From contig JAWPGT010000002.1 of the NCBI GenBank assembly GCA_034638255.1, positions 1,984,001-2,048,000 of the forward strand: DNA of 64,000 nt, written 5' to 3'. Shown piece after piece: positions 46,661 through 63,592 of the stretch. The position numbers and the translations under genes were made by a program. This stretch comes from Coprinus comatus (taxonomy: Eukaryota; Basidiomycota; Agaricomycetes; Agaricales; Agaricaceae). How positions within the stretch are numbered: position 1 is the stretch's first letter; the number at the start of each line of letters is the position of its first letter. Under the pieces are notes generated by a model. The model ran no database searches. It was given only the letters and a program-made list of their open reading frames with translations, and was not told the DNA's origin.

Positions 46661-49600
46661 ATGTCTCGTCTCTCTGGCTTTCTCAACGGAGGAAACGTCG
46701 AAGATGCTGGTCTTTTACAACCAACTGGTCATCCTTCACCTGATACTATCAACAGTATGCACATTCATACTCTATTCCCTATCCAACCCTAACCCACAAG
46801 TTGTCCAGAGCTTGTGAGAAGGCTAAGAGGCCTAACACTCGCCTTGTTGCCCGTAGAAGTAAATCCAGACAGTATCAACGATGCAACAAGCAGAGTTTTA
46901 ACTCCTCAAGTCATTTCAGCCTATCGTGCTGCCGCTGGGGACTTTGAAATGGCTGTCAGCATCCATCCAACCTGTCATATCCTCTTCGCTTAACTGTTAT
47001 TAGCTCCCTTATGCTTTATTACGCGCTCGTGCAGAGTTCATTTGGGATGCTAATCATAATCCTGCTGATTATGGAGAGAACTATGGTCGTGGTATGTGCA
47101 TTACTTCCTCATACATTTTAATGCTAATATCTTTGAAACAAAAAAGCTATTGCTTGTGAAACATTGGCCAGGAGAATTGTCCATCAACTTCCTCATGATA
47201 AATTGACAGAGGTCATGTCCGCCAGATTCCGTCATAAACAGGTCGATGGAGATATCAGTGATCCTTCAAGTGCACTTGAAATGGCTATCGACCAGCATTG
47301 GTGAGTTGTTCAAACTTTTAGCGCTGGTTCTTTGTTTCGGGTCCCTGAATGTTGCCGTAATTTTTCTAGTACCATATTTTTGTCCTCTTGTGAGGCTCAA
47401 GAAGTTCTCAATGCACTTTGGAGTGGAACACTTGTACAAGTTAATAACAAACACAATGATATCGATTGTATGTCTTTCTTTCTTCGCTTATGTGTATGTG
47501 TAAGCTTTCATTTCTTTAGATATTCCCTATGCAGGGTTGAGGGAAAATACTTTCCTAGGTCATTTGGATGCTTCTCGTCTTTCTGTTCCAAGGTAATAAT
47601 CTATTGGTAACGGAAAAGGTATTAGTGTGAATGTTTTTGTAGGTATCAAAATATCTTCCGTATTGTGATTTGGCTTTTCTTCCTTGTGGTTTATTCGCAA
47701 GCTGGTAAGTATTCATCACAAGTAAAAGATATTTTAACCAATTTTGGTCTAGTACGTGAACCTTTGGATAAAATCGACGTTACCCATCGTAGCTTTGACG
47801 TTTGGGAAATTGTACTTTATTTCTTGTCATTCTCCTTCATTATAGAAGGTAAGTTCAACCATCTTTCCAAAAAGAAAAAGTCTTTTCATTATATTGATTA
47901 TTGTCCTCAGACACGTTCAAGGTATATAACCAATTCTGAATGCTTCGTACCTGCTGAATAACGTGATAATAATACAGACAATAAAACTCTTACGATTCGT
48001 GACTTGGTGGCGAGCTTTCTTATTCTGGAACTCTGTTGCACTTATTACGGATACTCTTCTCTTCGTCGCTTTTATATTCCGGTTATTAGGAATGGAAGCG
48101 AAAGATGAATCAGTTGGAGCTTACTGGAGGCTGTACAGTTTCCAAGTTTTGAGTTTTGTTGCTCCTTTTATTTGGTATGTTCTGTCTGTTCTTGTGTATT
48201 ATGAAGAAACTCACTTGGGACTCTTTTTTTTAGGATGAGTAAGATAAAACTCAACTTCAATTTGTGTGAGTGTGTTATACTGATTTCTATTTCATAGAAA
48301 TCGTTACGATTTTTGATGGTTACAAGTAAGTTTCTCCTTATCCATTTTCTAACAAATGTACAGAGAAGACTTACATATTTTTTTCTAATTTAACCAGGTA
48401 TATGGGAACAATGCAAATATGTATTGCTCGTATGTTAAAGGAATCCGGTATCTTTTTCGCTGTGAGTTGTATTCATCTCTCGCAAGTCTCCTCGGCTGAT
48501 TCTTGTTCCCCCCAATAGTTGTTATCTATACTTGCTATTGGATTTGGACAAGGATTGTACGCTTTGGATGCTGCTGACGGAACAGTTGAATCTGCTAGCG
48601 AGGTACGTGTTATTAATTGTGTGGATTGAATTGTAATGTAGGGGGGCTAATATGGGTATGTGTGGGATGCGCTGGGTTGTTTAGGTTATCAATATACTTG
48701 TTCAATCTCTTTTACAGTTTGTTATTTTCTTCTTACTATCATTTTTCTGTATTGATGTTTGTGTGCTCAGATCGCCGGATTATGGGAAATTTAGTGCTAG
48801 GTAAGCATTTTTTTTTTTTTCATTCTGTGTCTGAAATTAAAGAAATTGAGTTGTTTTATAGCCCTGCGGGTCTTTTGTTATACTACTTGTGAGTTTTTAC
48901 TCTACTCGTGTGTTTGTGAAAACTGCAGTTGATTGATATGTATAATAGCTGGAACACTGTAACAGCAGTCGTACTCCTCAACATTCTTATTTCACTTTTC
49001 TCGTCTGCTTATTCTGATGTACGTTTGCTTTCTTTCTTTTGGTTTTTTTTTATGCATACATGCTATGCATAAATTTACTCACTTTTGGCCTTTCCTTTAG
49101 GTTGTGGATAATGCTGAAGCTCAATATTTGGCATTTTTTGCTGCAAAGACGGTTGGTATGATTAGAGCACCGGATTCTTATGTTTATCCGGCTCCTTTTA
49201 ATTTGGTTGAGGCGTTTTTTGTTGTTCCGTTTGAGTGAGCGTTTTTGCTTTTGAGTTCAGATTCGTTTGTTGACTCTTGAATTCCAATGCTTTTTTTATA
49301 TAGAACATTACCATATTTCCATTTAAATGAGAAACATTACGCAAAGGTACATCTCTCTTCCTCAAACTCAAACTCACAAACTCAAAAAAAAAATAGCTTA
49401 ACCGCTACGTAATGGCATTCCTATTCTTCATCCCATTAACCGTAATAGCACTATACGAATCGAAATTCGATCCCAACAACAATAAAAATACTTGGATAGA
49501 AAATTGGTTTAGAGGTGATGATGAAGGTGTTGAAGATGTTGATAATCCTGAAAATAGGAATCCAAGTGTGGATGAAAGTGATGCTGCTTGTAGAGGAATG

Positions 49601-49828
49601 GAAATTAGTAAGGTACCGTTTGAAGAGTTGGTTAGGGTGTTTCCTAATACTGCTCAGGTGTGTATTTTTTTGTTGTGGGAGATTTTTGGTTTTTGAAAGA
49701 GGAGCTGATGTCTTTTTTTCCCTCTTTCTGTTTTTAAGTCGTGCGAAGCTACGATTTTGACGGAGATTGATGATTTGAAGAAAAAATTGGATTTAGTTTT
49801 GGAGAAATTGGAACGTTTACATTCGTGA
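46661..49828 (+). CDS. YVC1: TRP-type vacuolar cation channel (YVC1/TRPY family)
   Basis: Calcium-permeable channel of the fungal vacuole, opened by stretch and calcium. The ATG at 46661 (SRLSGFLNGGNVEDAGLLQPT) splices at 46751 to LVRRLRGLTLALLPVEV. The cytosolic N-domain includes VLTPQVISAYRAAAGDF and YGRAIACETLARRIVHQ. Membrane helices follow: IVIWLFFLVVYSQA, FDVWEIVLYFLSFSFIIE, AFLFWNSVALITDTLLFVAFIF, SFQVLSFVAPFIW. ESGIFFALLSILAIGFGQGLYALD covers a further helix and the pore region, and FWNTVTAVVLLNILISLFSSAYSDVVD is the last helix. The cytosolic tail has an acidic patch (DDEGVEDVDNPENRNPSVDES) where YVC1 proteins carry a calcium-sensing acidic cluster. It ends in a short coiled coil (ILTEIDDLKKKLDLVLEKLERLHS). 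More than a dozen introns. Confidence 0.9.
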
Positions 49829-49839
49829 AATATTTGTGG

Positions 49840-50016
49840 GGGTCGTGTGACGTGTTTGATTCCAACTCGTGGTGTACCCTGAAGATCGAGGATATTAGCA
49901 TCAGCGGTTGACTTAGGACCTCTTGTGGTAACGACGACTTTATGTTTGATAGCCAACTGTCGGACTGTCACTTCTACTTTCTGATTTGTTTTTTTCTCTC
50001 TATGGACTTTGAACAA
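49840..50016 (-). other. Short coding-like segment of unknown origin
   Basis: Just past the point where homology of the inverted DUF4470/MYND pseudogene stops, the minus strand reads VTVRQLAIKHKVVVTTRGPKS and ADANILDLQGTPRVGIKHVTRP without a stop. The composition looks like real protein. No start, splice context or family could be assigned, and the frame runs on into the antisense of the YVC1 last exon. It could be a fragment of an unrelated gene carried to the breakpoint, or chance. Confidence 0.3.
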
Positions 50017-53000
50017 TTGGTATTACTGAACAGTATTTTGTTATTTTGCAACGACTACAATTAAGCAACTTTGGTTTTCCAACCTCTTGACAAACACGAC
50101 AAAATTCTGGATTCGAATCAATATTTCGAATCCCATCGTGACCTCTAAACCTTTCTTCAAAAGCATTCCTGTTCTCAACCACATTTTCCAAATAACTAAC
50201 AGGAAACACAATACTGATGGCCAAGCGGGTAGCACCAGGTACCAAAGGTTTCCATTTTGGATTGTTATCCACAAACGAACCCAGATTTTTACCTTTACCA
50301 CAAGAACATAAAGGACTCTCCAAAGGTAATAGATGTGAAGGAGAATTCAGATATTCACAAGTAGATTGATCATGTTCCCAAAATGTTCGACATCTTTCAG
50401 CGAATATTGGTAAAGCATATCTCCACCAACGAGTTTTTCCTGGATTACAATGAGCTACTGTTTCGTTTTCTTCAAGAAATATGTATCTTCATCATTGTGG
50501 GTGTTGGTGTAATGACAACGACATCTGCAATCAATGTACCAGAGGATAAATCCAATCTGATACAATTGGTAAACATGAATGCGAATATACCTAGAGTTCT
50601 TGGATCTTCCAAGAGAATTACTCGTTCTCTAGAATCTTTACTGAACTGGAAGAACATATTTCGTATGGTGTTTTTGAAACCGAGAGATGGAACTTGTGGC
50701 CATGTCCTCTTTTTCATTTGCATGGTATCGAGCCTACCAGTTGCAGAGTGTAAATGAGAAGAGACCCAGGAAAAACTTCCAAGCTCCGATACGATGAAGA
50801 AGAGGCATTTAGGCTCGCCAAGATCAATGGGAATGGTTGTAAATCCATTTGCGTATATGGTGAATTGCGACACTGTACCTCAACCTATTCATTGCAATCA
50901 GTTTGATAATTATTGAGTTCGCAAACAACCTTACCTCTACATAAAATAATTGCTTCTCAATCTGTATTTTCGCATGACTGTTATCCACAGGAACAGGGAA
51001 ATATAGTGGGTAAAGTTGTTGGCTAGTACCAAGACCAACTTCGATACAGAATGGTGTAAGCTGTCTGGTCCAGACAGGTTTATCGTTCGTTAAATGCTCC
51101 TTAGCAGCATCTTCAGTGACATATATACGGTTGGAGAGATATCCCACACCATCCTATAAAGAAAGTTCCGACACAGGAGTATCAGTATCGGATTCCAAGA
51201 CCTCCGGTCCAACAATATTGATCATAGCACTTTCTTTCAACTCTCCTTCGTTATCCGGGCGTGCTTTGAAGATAAATACATGATCATGATCGGTTATGCA
51301 TTTAGAGAATACACGTAGATCAGGCCCTATGTATTGTGAAAGCGCATATGTGATGAACGGTGTTTTCTTGAGAACGAGAGCGACCATAAGGTTTGGATGT
51401 TGTAGGAGACGAGTAATGTTGATTTTCCGTTTTGGATGCTATGAGGATCCTCGCGTATGGTACTTCGCCCATCTTCCAATACAACTAGATCTCCAAATAC
51501 AGGGCGGAATGAAGAGTGTATGTTCTGAATTCCATTCGAAAATGTTTCGCATTCCATCACTGTATGTCCACCGTTATCCATAACTTCAAGAGCAGTGGGA
51601 GGTACTTTGAGTACCACGCATACGACAAGGGGTACAGAGCCCCATCCATGAAATGGTTCAGGGTCTTTTGTCGACGAGGGAAGTAGATTTTCGGGTGAAA
51701 AACATGGAACGGTGTACAGTCCATGTTTATTCAACGAACAAGTTTTGAAAGTGATGTGTTCCGTCCAGCGGACTACTTCCACTAATCACAAGTTCCACGA
51801 GACGTTGACAAGCTTCCGACCAATCTGTTTCCAGCCTTTTATTGGATTTCACAGTAGCAATGAACCGCACAAAAGATTTTCTATGATACTGAGTCACGCC
51901 TTCGGTCATCAATAAGGCTGGAGGCTTGCTTCTGTCGCGAAGAATCTTATCAGAATTTTCGTCACGAAATATTTCCAGATAAAGGCTAAATAGCCTTTTG
52001 GAAAGCTCTCCGGGATCCATCTTTATACGGTGGGGTGAGGGGTGGCATTTACCGAGTCCCTACGCTGTACAAGGTCACACAGTTTCCAAGACAGGCGTTC
52101 ATAACTTCGAGAATCCATGTATGGATCGACATCCTTCATGTTATTCCTAGAGTAAGGTCAAATGAGGCGTGACGATGAGAATATTAAGAAGCCCAATGTG
52201 ATCCGAGAGATTAGAAGTATCAATGACGTTGAAAAACTTGGATGTAGAATGGTCATGAAAATGCAGTTTGCCCCCTCCCCAAGACGCCTTATAAACAGTT
52301 GTCTCGAGGATACCACTTTGGTATGACTTTAGACCTTGACAGAAACTGAGTGCATCAGCGATTACAAAGCGTACGATGGGAGATTATTTTATGGGTTCGG
52401 ATGTGATTTGAAAATTTTGGTGGGTCGTTACGCACTAGTCCGAAAACTGCGCGCGACATGCTACCCACATCTCACGTTCGGATTTTACGGGAATGGAAAA
52501 TGGCAATTTCTTTTGGACAACCTTGACAAACGCCAGTGCTAGGTGAAGCGAGGAACAAAGAGCTGTGTCATAATGAACATTGAATCGGCGACCGACCAAC
52601 GAAAATAGGAAGGTTGGATTGATGAGGGGTCGACTCTTGTCATTGGAGCCGGTGATTCCGTGCTTCCAATAAGCAGTGTAGGTATCAATAGTCGATCGAT
52701 GCGGATGTTTACGCGTAGCTGGGGTACTGGCATGAGTTATTGTGATCTCTGATGAATCAGCAATGCACTCTTTCATTGCGGTTTGGAAGGACTGTTTGAG
52801 TTCCCGCTGTTGGCTTTTCGAGAGTTCAAGGGTCGCTCGATAGAGTTGCCAGTGACGTCGTGTTTCTGAGAGAGTATCTTCTGTGACAAATGCAATTATG
52901 GCACCATAACGCGAACTGCTCCAGGAATCGATGTCGACGGCAAATTCCAATAACTTGTCACATTGCTCGCGTAAGACAGTTGCAGAGGGTCGATCGAGGA

Positions 53001-53410
53001 AGAGGTCATAAAATATGTTCCAATACATTGGTAACTTGTCTGCGTCGATTGCATCGACAACAAGTGTGAGTAGGATAATGTTGCGAGCTGAAACGATAAA
53101 TTAATGCAAGCCCGATTAATAGAATCCATATATGCGTACCTATGACTGCAGGTTCTATATCACAACATGTTATATCGATTTTCCTGGCCGCTGAGGAATT
53201 CTATGAGAAGCTCAATATAAAAAGAAGAAAAAACGCATAAGGTCCATGGTCAGTTGCAATAGTATAAAGAATATTCCTTGGGTCGCCACAGCCGAGGAGA
53301 AGGATCGTAGCATCCTCGTCAGGGGGTAAATGATCAATCAAACAAACGGGGGGAGTATTCCCAATGGGATAGAAGAAAAGTTGCTTTGCCCAGAAGGTGG
53401 GATGAGACAT
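50017..53410 (-). pseudogene. DUF4470/MYND gene, inverted fourth copy, degenerate
   Basis: On the opposite strand to the tandem array and about 26 kb from it. It begins MSHPTFWAKQLFFYPIGNTPP and keeps recognisable blocks of all exons, including LLLGCGDPRNILYTI, ITCCDIEPAVI, FNVIDTSNLSDHIGLLNILI and SPLCSCGKGKNLGSF. Lesions: the intron-1 donor GT reads AT (53237-53238). A Trp codon is TAG at 52435-52437 and a further TAA lies at 52384-52386. About 170-190 bp are missing at about 52150. Frameshifts lie near 52020 and 51727. A TAG is at 51154-51156. The MYND finger breaks off after the second CxxC and YCS at about 50030, so its last four zinc ligands are gone. Many independent lesions make it a clear pseudogene. 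The 3' break suggests a rearrangement end. Confidence 0.88.
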
Positions 53411-53819
53411 GACGGAGCAAAGGAAGCAGCCAGCCAACGTTCTTTAGATTGCCGTGTATTCCACGAAGAAACCATTGGTACACATTTTGTTATGTAGGTC
53501 ACCCGCCTCCATCCTGTACATCTTCTGCGGGTTCAACGTTCCAACTTCAGCCTGTATAAGTACGATTAATCCTGCTTACCCCGGTAAGATAAATGACACA
53601 ATCAATTATGTTTGACCACGATTAAGTGCGATGGATGAGATAGAAGCTGATAGAGCCGGTGCAAGGCCCGACATCGTGACCTTGTCTGCTGTGGACCACG
53701 AATAGGTACGATGATCCTTCCGAGCTTGGCTCCATTTGAGGCACCGAAGTCAATAAAACCATTTCAAATAGAATGGAGCAATTCCCACCTCTTCCATAAC
53801 CATCCACAATCTCACCATC
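53411..53819. other. Intergenic region upstream of P5C dehydrogenase
   Basis: About 410 bp between the starts of the pseudogene and the P5C dehydrogenase gene. At 53457-53468 the minus strand reads TTCGTGGAATAC, a weak remnant at best of the box seen before the tandem copies. Otherwise nothing recognised. Confidence 0.4.
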
Positions 53820-55997
<2,178 letters not shown>

Positions 55998-56285
55998 AGT
56001 GATATTGAAACCAAAGACTGTAAAGACTGTAAATTGTAATTTTAGGCTGTTAATGAATCGGATGTACGGCGCGGTCGGTTAGTGCTGTGGTAATTAGAAG
56101 CAATGCCCGAGCATTATGCTACGATGATAATGGCAATTGTAGTGGGTGGTGTAATATGATAAAAGAAATGAAAGAAAAAGAATAATTAGAGACAGGGTGC
56201 GCGTGGGACACGCGGTGTGGCGATACCAAATGAGGGGCTCATTTATTCGAGTCACCCTTACCTTCTTCCTTTACCATCATCCACT

Positions 56286-59029
<2,744 letters not shown>

Positions 59030-59511
59030 AGTTGGTTCATATTCATTTCCTGGAATGTTCTGTTCTCTCTCGCGTTGTCTTTTCTTTCTTTCTTTCTTTC
59101 TTTCTCGACACACTCCTTTATGGGCGCATATTATAGGTTTATATTCACGCCTTCAACGAGTCTATCTCCCCTCCAGTTCATGCTTGCATTCCATCTACAT
59201 GAGTTTAGCATTTTTCTTTTCTGCACTACATATATACCATTACGCACGTAATCGTCGACTAATTCATGTAATCATGTAACATATACGCAACTAGAACGAC
59301 GAGCGTGAACTCTACATCTTGCTGCCGAGTAAGCCAAAGGGATCGTGACTGATTTCTCCATGTGATGATGCTAATCAGTGTGAATTTGACTGTATGTAAT
59401 GCACGATGTCATCATCCATGCGTCCCTTTAATCGATTCTCCTTCCATCTGGGCGCTCTTCAAGCTTCAAGTCATCAATAACCTCTTGTTGTCTCTTATTT
59501 TACCCGTGGTC
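59030..59511. other. Spacer between CUL1 and its truncated paralog
   Basis: Contains a (TTTC)n microsatellite at 59080-59105. No trace of cullin coding sequence was seen. The CUL1 3' untranslated region and the paralog's promoter must lie here. Confidence 0.5.
59080..59105. repeat. (TTTC)n microsatellite
   Basis: About six TTTC units in the CUL1 3' region. Confidence 0.8.
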
Positions 59512-61422
59512 ATGCCTGCACCTGGTCCTATATTCACAGTGTTTCCTGCTCTACGTATACCTCAATGCACAGATATGGATAAAACTTGGGATGTCATATT
59601 AGCTTTTGTTAATCATGTGCTTAAAAGACCTTTTGAAAGATTTTCGGCGGAGGATATGATGAAGTTTTATACGGTTGTGTATAATTATTGTAATTCGACT
59701 GTGTTGCAGAATGTTGAGAAGCATGGGAGATGTACGTATGTTCTCTTTTTTCTGTCTCTATTTGTTCAAAAAGCCTGATGTTTATTTGATGCTTTTTTTT
59801 GGTTATTGGTTTGGTTTGGTTTCAGCTGGGGCTTCGTTGGCTGGATTTCAATTGTTCAATAACCTTAGGAAAACATTTGAAGATCATGTTCGGATAGTTA
59901 TGACGGTACGTGTAGCGTTGTTCCCTCCTCCCATTTTTTAAGCTTTATTTTTTGTCTTTAACCTTGGCCTTCGTTGTCCTTACCTCATGTTCTTACGTTA
60001 TTCTTTTCTTTTCTTTTCTTTCCTTATCAATTATCAATACAGCATACGGATGGCCTTCGAGATGATGAGCTATTACATTGTTATATGCATGAATGGCATC
60101 GATATAATACAAGTATTCAACGACTTCGACGTCCTTTTGATCGTTTGGAGAAAGCTTGGATTCAACCTGAACGAGAACAAGATCGTATGCAGGAGATTTA
60201 TTCTATTGATAAAGTATGTTTTATTTTCTTTAAATATTCAACATTTAACTCAAATTCCTACCCTACCTTATACTCCTACCACTACCACTACTATCACCCT
60301 TTCTTCTTCTCTACTCCTGGACACGAACCCGAACAAAACCAGCTTCTTCTCTCTATATGGGGTAAAATATTCGTTGAACACATTCAAGAAGATGATTCAA
60401 GATTAACCAAAGCTTTAATACGTTTAACAATCCAAGATCGTGCCAAAAAAATCGTCAACATCGAAATTCTACGAAACATTTTAAAAACCTTAGTTTCCGT
60501 AGGTCTAACAGCTTATGATCCAAATCTCGAATGGCTTGAAATCTATGAATTCGTATTCGAAAATCCATTCATCGAAACTACATTACAACACTACGATTCC
60601 AAGTCAAATTTATACTTATCCGAAAGTAACATTTACGATTATTTAAGAGAAGCTGAAATATGGTGTAGAGAAGAAGAAAATCGAATGAATCGTTATGATG
60701 TTCATCCTAAAACAAGAACGTTATTGATGTTGAAATGTAGGAAGGTTTTGTTTTATAGAGTTGGAGATTTGATTAGGGAAACTTATTTGGGATTACCGGA
60801 ACCTGATGGATGTACTTGGGAAGAAGAACAAAGAGCTAAAAGAAGGTGGTGGGATAGGAGGTATTTGCCGAAAACTAAGGAATGTAATATGAGTGATGGG
60901 GAGAAGTTTAGGTTTTTGTATGCGTTACTTTCGAGAATTCCTGGTTGTGAGAAGTTTATGCTTCCTGAAGATGAAGTGGGTCCAGAGGAGCCGGATTTCG
61001 ATTTTATACCTGAACCTGAACCTGAACCTGAACCTGAACCCGAGCATGAAGAGGAAGTAGTGGAAGAAAATGAAGGTGAAGACTCAGAGGGAAGTGGAAG
61101 TGGAACCGAGCGAGGAGTGGAGGTGAGAAATGAAGAGGAGGAAGGGAACGAAGTACAGGTAAACAGACAAGAGGAAGAGGTTAAATCAAAAGGAGGTAGA
61201 GAGGGTGAAGAATCCCTGTGCAAAGAAGAAATTCCCCAGGTTGATGGGACCGAAGTGAAAAAACAAGACAAGAGGGAAGTTGATCAGGAAGTCAAAGAGG
61301 AAGAAAGCATCGAACCGAGGAACGGTAAACAGAATACTAGAAACGATGCAAAGTCAACGGAAAATATCAATGATGGAGAACAAACGCAAGAGAATGGGAG
61401 GCACAAGAAAGCACTTTGCTGA
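59512..61422 (+). CDS. Truncated CUL1 paralog with acidic C-terminal tail
   Basis: Four exons, 59512-59731, 59826-59905, 60043-60213 and 60343-61422, give 516 codons plus stop. Exons 1-3 are 220, 80 and 171 nt against 220, 80 and 168 nt in CUL1, with the same phases, so this arose by DNA duplication of CUL1 or its ancestor. Cullin-repeat sequence is clear: FYTVVYNYC (52-60), LLHCYMHEWHRYNTSIQRL, DDSRLTKALIRLTIQ, LVSVGLTAYDPNLEWLEIYE, LSESNIYDYLREAEIW. It runs to FRFLYALLSRIPG (about residue 355), which aligns with LQRMYALLSRIQEG in CUL1. After that the cullin homology domain, RING-binding surface and neddylation helix are all absent. In their place is a tail of about 150 residues with (PE) repeats and Glu/Lys-rich sequence. 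CUL1's AYLNR/TYLNRYWVKRE helix is altered to RLEKAWIQPE. Predicted to bind adaptors, if at all, without a RING partner. Confidence 0.82.
61009..61044 (+). repeat. CCTGAA repeat encoding Pro-Glu dipeptides
   Basis: Six units of a hexanucleotide repeat coding for a PEPEPEPEPE stretch at the start of the acidic tail of the cullin paralog. Confidence 0.85.
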
Positions 61423-61544
61423 AGATTTTCCCTGGTTTCTTAACTTTATAACACGTTTTCAGAGACTGGAAACCTAGCCTTAAGTTTTTTTTTACATATT
61501 TATATCATTAGCATTATGCCATCCCAAGAACAAGTCTAGATATA

Positions 61545-62936
61545 TCATATTGACAAGCCGGTCTCGATTTCGCCAAGCAACATGGTTCCATCCTTGCTGC
61601 CGGTAAGGACTAATCATACACAGTCAGATTGGAAGAGAGATATAACTGTAACAAGCAAACTTACTGATTGGCTCTTTGGGATGAAAATCGACAGCAGTAA
61701 CTGTGCCCTTGTGCCCGGGCAGCTAAGTGTAGATAGCTTAGATTGCAGATAGGTAATAAAGAATCGTCAAAGTACACACCTTGTAGAGAATTTTACTGTT
61801 CTCCACTTCCCAGATACACACCATTCTGTCAGCACCTCCAACAGCAACGCGTCGCCCTCCGTCGTCTTTACTCCAAGCGCCGCGTAAGAGTGTATTTTCG
61901 AAACCAGCAGGCGCGCCTTGTAGTACGCGATGCACGCGATTTGGGGAAGGTGAGAAAGGCCGTACGTCATGAATGATGGTTTGGGAAGAGAGTGAAGGGG
62001 AAAGAAGGTAGCCGCCGTTTGGCGAGAGGGAGAGGGATGTTGGGGTATCTGTATGTCCTGCTAGAGAATACACTTGTTCTTGCTTGCGTATATCATATAC
62101 CTAACGAAAAGGATCTGGTGAGTAAGCTCGGCTCGAAAGACAAGAAAAAAAAAGCGAACGTGAATTTCGTTGTCAATAGCGCCGATATAAACATTTGCAC
62201 CATCTGCACTCCAACATACTGCTGTGACCGGACAGCCAATTTCAAAAGTTGCCACGGGATTTTTATTCATTTCATCACCTCCTTCCCAAACCTTCACCGT
62301 ACCGTCATCAGAACCTGTTGCGACAAGTTCAATTCCTGCACCTCCTGCCATCGTTCTATCAACACTATTGATGATTTCCCTATGAGCGCGGATTTTTCGG
62401 AGACGTTCACCAGTAGTTACGTCGGTGACTGCGAGTGTGTGATCTGCAGAGACAGTATAGAGGGCTTGGGTACACAAAGACCACTGTAGGTCAATAATGG
62501 GTGCTTTGGCTTGGCTCGAGAGCAGTCCATAATTGGTATTTGGTGCGTACGTACGCCAGAGGGCTGTATTGTTCAATATAGTGGTTAGACTGAGGTATAA
62601 AAGTAGGTTCTTGAGATACACACAGATACTACGATCAGCTGAACATGCAGCAATGTTTTGTCCAGAAGGGTCAAATCGACAGCTCAAAATTTCAGCCTAA
62701 AAGTATGTCAGTATATCCTTGTAGCATCTGTGTTTTCAACGTACAGAGTGTGCACCAGCAAGGCTGATGATGGGTGCATCGAGATTACTTGTCCGCTGGA
62801 CTGTACGAATGAGGCCTTTGCTTCGTTCATCTCCGGCAGATGAAATTGCTATCTGGTTGGATGGAGGAGGGGTAGCCCTTGCCCTCTTAATAAGACTTCC
62901 TCCTGTCGTTGGTGGCGAAGCGCTGCGTTTTGACAT
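61545..62936 (-). CDS. SNRNP40: U5 snRNP 40 kDa WD40 protein (SNRNP40/Prp8-binding)
   Basis: WD40-propeller component of the U5 snRNP, contacting Prp8 in the spliceosome. The basic N-terminus (SKRSASPPTTGGSLIKRARATPPP, ATG 62936) is followed by seven propeller blades. Blades visible include LDAPIISLAGAHSAEILSCRF, IAACSADRSI, TVSADHTLAVTDVTTGERLRKIRAH, LVATGSDDGTVKVWEGG, ANVYIGAIDNEIHVYD, and SLAGHTDTPTSLSLSPNGGYLLS. IIHDVRPFSPSPNRVHRVLQGAPAGFEN and LLRGAWSKDDGGRRVAVGGADRMVCIWEVENSKILYKLPGH match the family's hallmark region. The end is EPIILTGSKDGTMLLGEIETGLSI, stop 61545-61547. At least six introns. Convergent with the cullin paralog, 122 bp apart. Confidence 0.92.
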
Positions 62937-63592
62937 TGCGTGGTTGGTCGTTTCTTAAGTTAACACCACAGATTCTCTTGGCCATATGTCGTCACGTGAA
63001 CCTGTTCACAGCAAACAATGGACACTAGGTACGTTGAACTCTGATCGAACTGCTTACAAAACTCTCAAGTCTATTGATCTCGGAGCCTGTAGCACCCCTC
63101 TTTTGTTCTCCGCAGTGGCCATGTGGTCGCATATGATGAGATGCGCACTCAGCACTGCATATGAATCACGCCTTCAAAACCACTACAATGTAACTTGCGA
63201 AGATTATTTTAAACATTCAATCGGATCTATGGAATTCTATAATATCTGAACACCCAAATGCCAATAATATAATCGAGTGCTAGCCTCTCCTCATGTTGCA
63301 CCTTGTGACAGTGATAAACGAGAGCTTCCGATCCGAGGTTGCCAATCATTCCGCTTCTTGACCCTTTTTGAGGAATAAATCCATCCTATCGGTTTATCTA
63401 TATCCATACCTCATCCGAAGCAATGCTTGCGGCCTCTCGCATGAATATCGGCTGGAAAAACTACCTGGAAATGTTCTCATGGTGACCAAAAATTGCCTCA
63501 GGCTTCAGTCCGTCTTTGTTCTCAGAAGAATGGTTAAAAGCCCCACAAGAATCGTAAAGTCTCTTTGGGTTCTCTTTTGACTTTACAACAAC
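62937..63592. other. Intergenic region between SNRNP40 and the AA9 gene
   Basis: About 650 bp. The open frame at 62986-63249 has no family resemblance and lies in a region expected to be promoter for both flanking divergent genes. No gene supported. Confidence 0.45.

Noticed and set aside
60783..61271. Minus-strand 162-codon open frame opposite the acidic tail of the cullin paralog
   Set aside because: It is the Ser/Pro-rich antisense of Glu/Gly-rich codons and has no independent features.
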